From positions 1 to 34,644 of IMG/VR virus record IMGVR_UViG_3300027759_000022: a stretch of DNA of 34,644 nucleotides; one strand, written 5' to 3'. Position 1 is the first letter of the stretch. Each line of letters begins with the position of its first letter. The position numbers and the translations under genes were made by a program. The DNA comes from a virus. The notes under the pieces are model-generated. The model saw only the letters and a program-made list of their open reading frames with translations, had not been told where the DNA came from and did not search any database. This document shows, one piece after another, positions 30,818 to 34,644 of this stretch.

Positions 30818-32470
30818 TTAAACAAAATATGTGCAACTAAACGATAATGTTCCAGAACTTTGATATGCGTTTCCAAGAGAGTTGTTTACCCAAGAATAAA
30901 AAGCCGTTGATGCTGTGTTTTGTATAATAATTCCTATAATTGGGCCACCAGTAGAAACTTCCATATTTTGAGCGTAAACGGCTATTCCTACATCATGCGT
31001 ATTTGCTGATGTAAAAGGCAATCCACCAAAACTTGGGTCAACAGTTGCACCACTATAAATTATTGTTCCTGTAATAGATACCGCCCTTCCAATCTTTGTA
31101 TATCTACAAGACTGACTTGTAATACCACCAGCACCAACAGTAGCAGTAAAACTACCTTCTTCATAATCATCTAATGTATTGGCATCAGTAGAAGCAGATT
31201 GAGTAGCTGGAAAACTAATGCCAGAACCCGAAGCGGAAGCTGTAGCTCCACCAACACCAATAGTAGTTAAAAAACTAGGTAGTGATGCTTGAACATTAGC
31301 ACCAGTACCAGTAGAAGTAGTTACGCCAGTACCACCTTGAAGTACAGGCAAAGCATTTTGTAATGATAATGCACCATTTAATGTAGTTGTTGATGTACCA
31401 GCAGTTGAACCAATAGCAATGTTAGTAGTAGAACCAGCAAGACCACCAGTACCAATATTCATTGCTTTGGTAGAGCCTGATGCAGTTGCTCCAGCTTGAA
31501 TATTAGTTGTTTGGCTTACTGTTGAACAACCAATAGTTTGTGTACCAGTTCCGCCTGTATTACCAATAGTTAATTGCCCTGATGTTTGGGCTGTACAAAT
31601 AATAGTATTAGCAGTTGTTTGGTTTGTTGCAAAAAGGGCTGATTGTCCTGCTGAACCACCAAGATTTAAATTTCCAGTTGCCGCTATGCTACTAAATGTT
31701 GGACTTAATGCCCTTACTACGCTACCTGTGCCTGTTTCAGATGAGAATAAATCAGCACCAAAACTCCAAGAGGCGGCATTGTTATTTGCAGTTGAAATAC
31801 ACCAAACTCTGTATGAACCAATGTTTGAATTTGCATAGACGTTAGCACCAGTTGAAGTATTTACTGTTACTGTATATCCCCCTGTTCCATTGGTAATTAA
31901 AAAACTCCAACCAACAGCTAAAGTTGCCGTACTAGGCAAAGTAATAGTTTGATTTGCAGAACCAATAATCTGTTGTTGATAACCACTTGTATTAGTTAAT
32001 ACTAAAGCAGAAGCACTAGCAGTAGTTAAAGTTAATGGAGTTAAATCTGAAAATGCTTCAGCAACAGTTGTAGCCCCTGTACCACCATTAGCTATAGGCA
32101 AAGCTGTTCCTGAGTAACCTATTGCTAAAGTACCGCTAGTAGTAATTGGACTTCCTGTAATGCTTAAAACGCTAGGTACAGTTGCCGCTACAGAAGTTAC
32201 TGTTCCACTTCCACCAGCAGAAGGCGTTGTCCAAGTAGGTGTAGCGCCTGTGCCAGCAGAGGTTAATACTTGTCCTATTGTTCCTTGTGCGCCATCAAAG
32301 CTAGTAATTCCTGTAACAGCTAAATCTGTAACTGTTGCAGAAGTAACTGTTAGCGCAGCAACAGTATCACCAGACTGTACTTTGTCTGTGTTTAGATTAG
32401 TAAAGTTAGCATCTACCTCGTTATGAGTAAGAGGAGATCCCTTAACACTTCTGGTAACTATCGTAGACAT
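30818..32470 (-). CDS. Tail fibre protein
   Basis: A 550-residue Ser/Thr/Gly-rich fibre. The N-terminus (VKGSPLTHNEVDANFTNLNT, about 9-28) is a common attachment domain. Long beta-rich repeats follow, with three GGTG-type elements (IANGGTGATT, LQGGTGVTTS). The C-terminal part (DDYEEGSFTATVGAGGITSQ, about 435-454) is a receptor-binding-type region. Expected role is host recognition. Confidence 0.8.
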   Translation of the reverse strand: MSTIVTRSVKGSPLTHNEVDANFTNLNTDKVQSGDTVAALTVTSATVTDLAVTGITSFDGAQGTIGQVLTSAGTGATPTWTTPSAGGSGTVTSVAATVPSVLSITGSPITTSGTLAIGYSGTALPIANGGTGATTVAEAFSDLTPLTLTTASASALVLTNTSGYQQQIIGSANQTITLPSTATLAVGWSFLITNGTGGYTVTVNTSTGANVYANSNIGSYRVWCISTANNNAASWSFGADLFSSETGTGSVVRALSPTFSSIAATGNLNLGGSAGQSALFATNQTTANTIICTAQTSGQLTIGNTGGTGTQTIGCSTVSQTTNIQAGATASGSTKAMNIGTGGLAGSTTNIAIGSTAGTSTTTLNGALSLQNALPVLQGGTGVTTSTGTGANVQASLPSFLTTIGVGGATASASGSGISFPATQSASTDANTLDDYEEGSFTATVGAGGITSQSCRYTKIGRAVSITGTIIYSGATVDPSFGGLPFTSANTHDVGIAVYAQNMEVSTGGPIIGIIIQNTASTAFYSWVNNSLGNAYQSSGTLSFSCTYFV

Positions 32471-32471
32471 A

Positions 32472-32861
32472 TTAAGCCAAAGTTACTGATACGCTAGATG
32501 TAGCGAACTTAAATACATCTCCACTTGCAATGGTCTTAGATGTAGTTAGCGCACCATAGTACAACATATTGCCAGTTGTTAAGGCATCAAATATAGCAAA
32601 ATGGGTAATTGTTCCCCATGATCCTGTAGCCTGGTCAAACTCAACAGCAGCAGCAGAGTTAGTTGTTACTCCGTTAGAAGGAGCAGCAAAGGTGATGGCC
32701 TTGCGAGCATAGCCACTACCAGTACATTCTGTGCCAGTACCAGCCTCAGTAGGATCGGAAGTAAATAGCGCAGCATAAACTGTTGCTGGGGATGTAAAAG
32801 TAGTATTGCGTAGAGTAGCGTTAATTAATGCGTTCTCTAGGTAGTTTGAGATTGCAGACAT
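32472..32861 (-). CDS. Tail/fibre-associated protein (conserved)
   Basis: A 129-residue protein with VYAALFTSDPTEAGTGTECT (28-47), SGYARKAITF and SWGTITHFAIFDALTTGN (81-98), a pattern I recognise in many phage tail genes. It probably sits at the fibre base. It precedes the fibre gene by one base pair and follows the adaptor gene. Confidence 0.78.
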   Translation of the reverse strand: MSAISNYLENALINATLRNTTFTSPATVYAALFTSDPTEAGTGTECTGSGYARKAITFAAPSNGVTTNSAAAVEFDQATGSWGTITHFAIFDALTTGNMLYYGALTTSKTIASGDVFKFATSSVSVTLA

Positions 32862-32868
32862 GGTAATC

Positions 32869-33489
32869 CTATCGTGAAGTTAATTGCATTGTTAGTGGTA
32901 CTCCAGCGTACTCTGAGCTTTCGTCTGATCCGTTAATATCAGAAGTAGCTCTATCGTATAAGGTAGCCCAAGTTTGTACTCTGGCATCGTTCATAAGATA
33001 AGGCTCTGCCTCTGCCAAGGATGCGTAAAGCAAGGCATCTGGGAAGTTAGCTAGATAAGCATTTGTAGCTACACTTGTAGATAATGGCGTTGGTTTGTAG
33101 TAATAAAGCATCTCTACAACATAGGCTGAGTCTGGAGTTGGAGCAAACTGGATCTCCTCGCCAATGATTGTGTAGTAAACAGGCAGACCAGACTCCCCAG
33201 CTCTAGCATTACGAGAGAACAAGGAAGGCGATAAATAGCTAATAGTGTTTCTTGGATTACCTTGGGTAAATATATCTCGCATCTCTAAGAAGTCTGTAGG
33301 CAAGCCAACAGTAGAATCTGCTGCTGTCATTGTTGCTGTAGCAACTTTAAGAGTTTGGCGAGTACGGATCTCTCTTGCCAGGCGAATCTCTGCAAAGGTA
33401 ATAAAATCAGGTATGACCGCAGTCAAATCTGATCGACCTAGATAGCTTGCTATAGAAGTCTTTAATTCTGTGTATGTTGCAAAGCCCAT
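32869..33489 (-). CDS. Head-tail adaptor protein (gp4/SU10-adaptor-like)
   Basis: A 206-residue helical protein beginning MGFATYTELKTSIASYLGRS, with FAEIRLAREIRTRQTL (about 32-47) and ATYLDR-like RVQTWATLYDRATSDI. These are typical of the podovirus adaptor that joins portal and tail. Overlaps the glycosyltransferase by one base. Confidence 0.8.
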   Translation of the reverse strand: MGFATYTELKTSIASYLGRSDLTAVIPDFITFAEIRLAREIRTRQTLKVATATMTAADSTVGLPTDFLEMRDIFTQGNPRNTISYLSPSLFSRNARAGESGLPVYYTIIGEEIQFAPTPDSAYVVEMLYYYKPTPLSTSVATNAYLANFPDALLYASLAEAEPYLMNDARVQTWATLYDRATSDINGSDESSEYAGVPLTMQLTSR

Positions 33490-34118
33490 TAGGACACCTC
33501 AATATTATGCCAGCCGTATGTGTAATTACCTATATGGCCTATCTCCATTGAGAGATCGTGATCCACATAAGTATCTATTCCTGCATCTTTCGCTTTAATG
33601 CAAAAGTAAACATCTTCGCCTAATAACTTCCCATTGGGCAATTGCTCAAAGTAGAAGTAAGGCTTTTCTAGTTTCTTAAATGCTGAGTTTTTAATGAGAA
33701 TGACACCGCACCCTATGGCATCTACCTTCTCTATTCCTTTTTTAACATTGGAATAAACAGGCAGCCACGATACAGAACCATCTTCCTCATAGTTAATGTT
33801 TTTGGCAGTAGGCTTTACTGGCTCTGAACGAGTAGTAGCGTTTACGCCAACAATGTCTTTATTATGCTTTAAAAGCCGAACAAGCGCATCTTTTGGAAAG
33901 CGCATATCAGCATCTATAAACATTAGGTAATCGCAACGCTCATTGATAACAGAGTCTACTAACGCATTACGCTGATCAAATATTAATGTGCCTGTAGATG
34001 TGTACAGATTAATATCGTGTTTCGTCTGTTTTGCTGTGTAATTAACTAATGCTGATAAGTCAAACGATGTGGATATTTCTACTTGCCCTCTTGCTGGAAC
34101 GCAGATTCCTATCCTCAT
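33489..34118 (-). CDS. Glycosyltransferase-like protein, GT-A with DxD
   Basis: A 209-residue protein: GICVPARGQVE (3-13), IFDQRNALVDSVINE (about 47-61) and DYLMFIDADMRFPKDAL (about 63-79) with DAD as the nucleotide-sugar site, and LGEDVYFCIKAKDAG (about 173-187). It is placed inside the head-tail block; such genes may glycosylate capsid or tail proteins. Third transferase of this genome. Confidence 0.82.
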   Translation of the reverse strand: MRIGICVPARGQVEISTSFDLSALVNYTAKQTKHDINLYTSTGTLIFDQRNALVDSVINERCDYLMFIDADMRFPKDALVRLLKHNKDIVGVNATTRSEPVKPTAKNINYEEDGSVSWLPVYSNVKKGIEKVDAIGCGVILIKNSAFKKLEKPYFYFEQLPNGKLLGEDVYFCIKAKDAGIDTYVDHDLSMEIGHIGNYTYGWHNIEVS

Positions 34119-34459
34119 ACTGTGCCACCCCTAGTACGAAATACTTTGTTGTCAGGGTTGTTTAACCACTTTACTAAAGCCTTTTGGTCTAGTATGTGGT
34201 AGCCACGCATTATGCCTTCTCTGTTGAGGGTGTTAATAATCTCAGCAGGCAATGAAGCAATTTTATTTTTAGGGTCATATATGTTATCACCCCAGCCAGT
34301 TTTAGAACTTCTAGCATTGAATTGTTCCTTGGTATGTTCCGTAAAATCAGTTAAATCTACTTCCGACTTAATAACTATTCCACCTTCGCCATCTGCAAAC
34401 GCAGTACGGATGACTCCATCTACTACACCGAGATTGCCTCGTTTACCGAGATCAGACAT
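34115..34459 (-). CDS. Conserved small head-block protein
   Basis: A 114-residue protein between the capsid terminator and the glycosyltransferase; its end, WLNNPDNKVFRTRGGT (about 98-113), is a pattern found after capsid genes of this phage type. Overlaps the next gene by 4 bp. A role in head completion or decoration is possible; none is established here. Confidence 0.75.
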   Translation of the reverse strand: MSDLGKRGNLGVVDGVIRTAFADGEGGIVIKSEVDLTDFTEHTKEQFNARSSKTGWGDNIYDPKNKIASLPAEIINTLNREGIMRGYHILDQKALVKWLNNPDNKVFRTRGGTV

Positions 34460-34473
34460 ACATTCTCCTAGAA

Positions 34474-34499
34474 AAGGGGATCAGTTTCCCAATCCCCTT
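34474..34499 (-). terminator. Hairpin terminator/attenuator after the capsid gene
   Basis: Perfect 8-bp inverted repeat AAGGGGAT/ATCCCCTT with a 10-base loop; on the minus strand the stem is followed by a short T run (TTTTC). It lies between the capsid stop (34512) and the next gene start (34459). The short T run suggests partial termination, enriching capsid mRNA. Confidence 0.75.
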
Positions 34500-34511
34500 A
34501 TTCTACATTAC

Positions 34512-34644
34512 TTATGACAGATCGAAAACACCGCCATGTGCAGCTTCGTTACGAACTTCCAATGTGAACTCAGCCAAGATTTGTGTCTTTTCTGCATCAC
34601 CAACACGAGCTAACTCGTTAGTTTGGAATGGGCGTAGGAAAGCT
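34512..34644 (-). CDS. Major capsid protein, C-terminal end (continuation across the contig ends)
   Basis: The frame of the capsid gene continues here and ends ...GGVFDLS at TAA 34512-34514. Bases 34551-34644 duplicate the segment at 1-94. Just downstream is a hairpin terminator at 34474-34499, which would limit or attenuate transcription after the capsid gene. Confidence 0.9.
   Translation of the reverse strand, partial: AFLRPFQTNELARVGDAEKTQILAEFTLEVRNEAAHGGVFDLS
34551..34644. repeat. Terminal direct repeat, right copy (contig circularity)
   Basis: Exact second copy of bases 1-94. The closed genome length is therefore 34,550 bp if the duplicated segment is counted once. Confidence 0.97.

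Noticed and set aside
34212-34517. 101-codon plus-strand frame opposite the small head-block gene
   Set aside because: Antisense shadow; all neighbouring genes are on the minus strand.
1-34644. CRISPR arrays, tRNA genes, integrase and attachment sites
   Set aside because: Looked for on both strands by eye in intergenic regions; none seen. The HTH repressor alone does not prove lysogeny.

Overview
The window is one complete, circularly permuted genome of a tailed phage, most likely a podovirus-type virus of a Gram-negative bacterium. The first 94 bases are repeated exactly at the end (34551-34644), and the break falls inside the major capsid gene, which reads through intact when the ends are joined. 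The closed genome is therefore about 34,550 bp. Short tail-type structural proteins, an SU10-like major capsid protein (DUF5309 type), a P22-like portal, GH24 lysozyme with 3TM-type holin, a lipobox lipoprotein and absence of tape-measure or sheath genes support this. No integrase, DNA polymerase, RNA polymerase, tRNA or CRISPR array is visible. The host cannot be named from the sequence; the gene set resembles uncultivated freshwater or marine proteobacterial phages (inference).

Layout. (1) Late block, all minus strand, running from 8530 down through position 1 and on from 34644 down to 19445: Q/sigma-like regulator, glycosyltransferase, small packaging-linked genes, SAM methyltransferase, terminase small and large subunits, portal, scaffold, capsid, a hairpin terminator (34474-34499), adaptor and tail genes, fibres, internal or ejection proteins, then the lysis cassette. 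(2) Short plus-strand pair 8593-9920: metallophosphoesterase and SprT-like protein. (3) Minus-strand middle block 15512 down to 9917: small HTH repressor, nuclease-like protein, glycosyltransferase, replication-type protein, a frameshifted C5 cytosine methyltransferase, Ref-like nuclease and PAPS-reductase-family protein. (4) Plus-strand early block 15660-19448: small early proteins, ERF annealase, YqaJ/lambda-Exo nuclease, SSB-like protein.

How it fits together. Divergent promoters at 15512-15660 drive the early block and the repressor. A promoter at 13962-13991 has nearly the same design as the early promoter, with TGTAGA half-sites inside an 18-bp spacer, suggesting one repressor controls both. 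ERF, Exo, SSB-like and Ref-like proteins form a recombination set; the DNA methyltransferase and PAPS-reductase-like protein suggest DNA modification. Genes are tightly packed, with many ATGA, GTGA and TAATG overlaps, and the two convergent gene pairs overlap by 4 bp without terminators.

The most unusual feature is the methyltransferase at 11578-12611. Its N-terminal half (motifs I and IV) and C-terminal half (motifs VI, VIII, IX and X) lie in different frames joined at a run of nine G. The original frame nevertheless stays open for about 248 more codons and has its own regular motifs, so about 740 bp may be read in two frames from one start.
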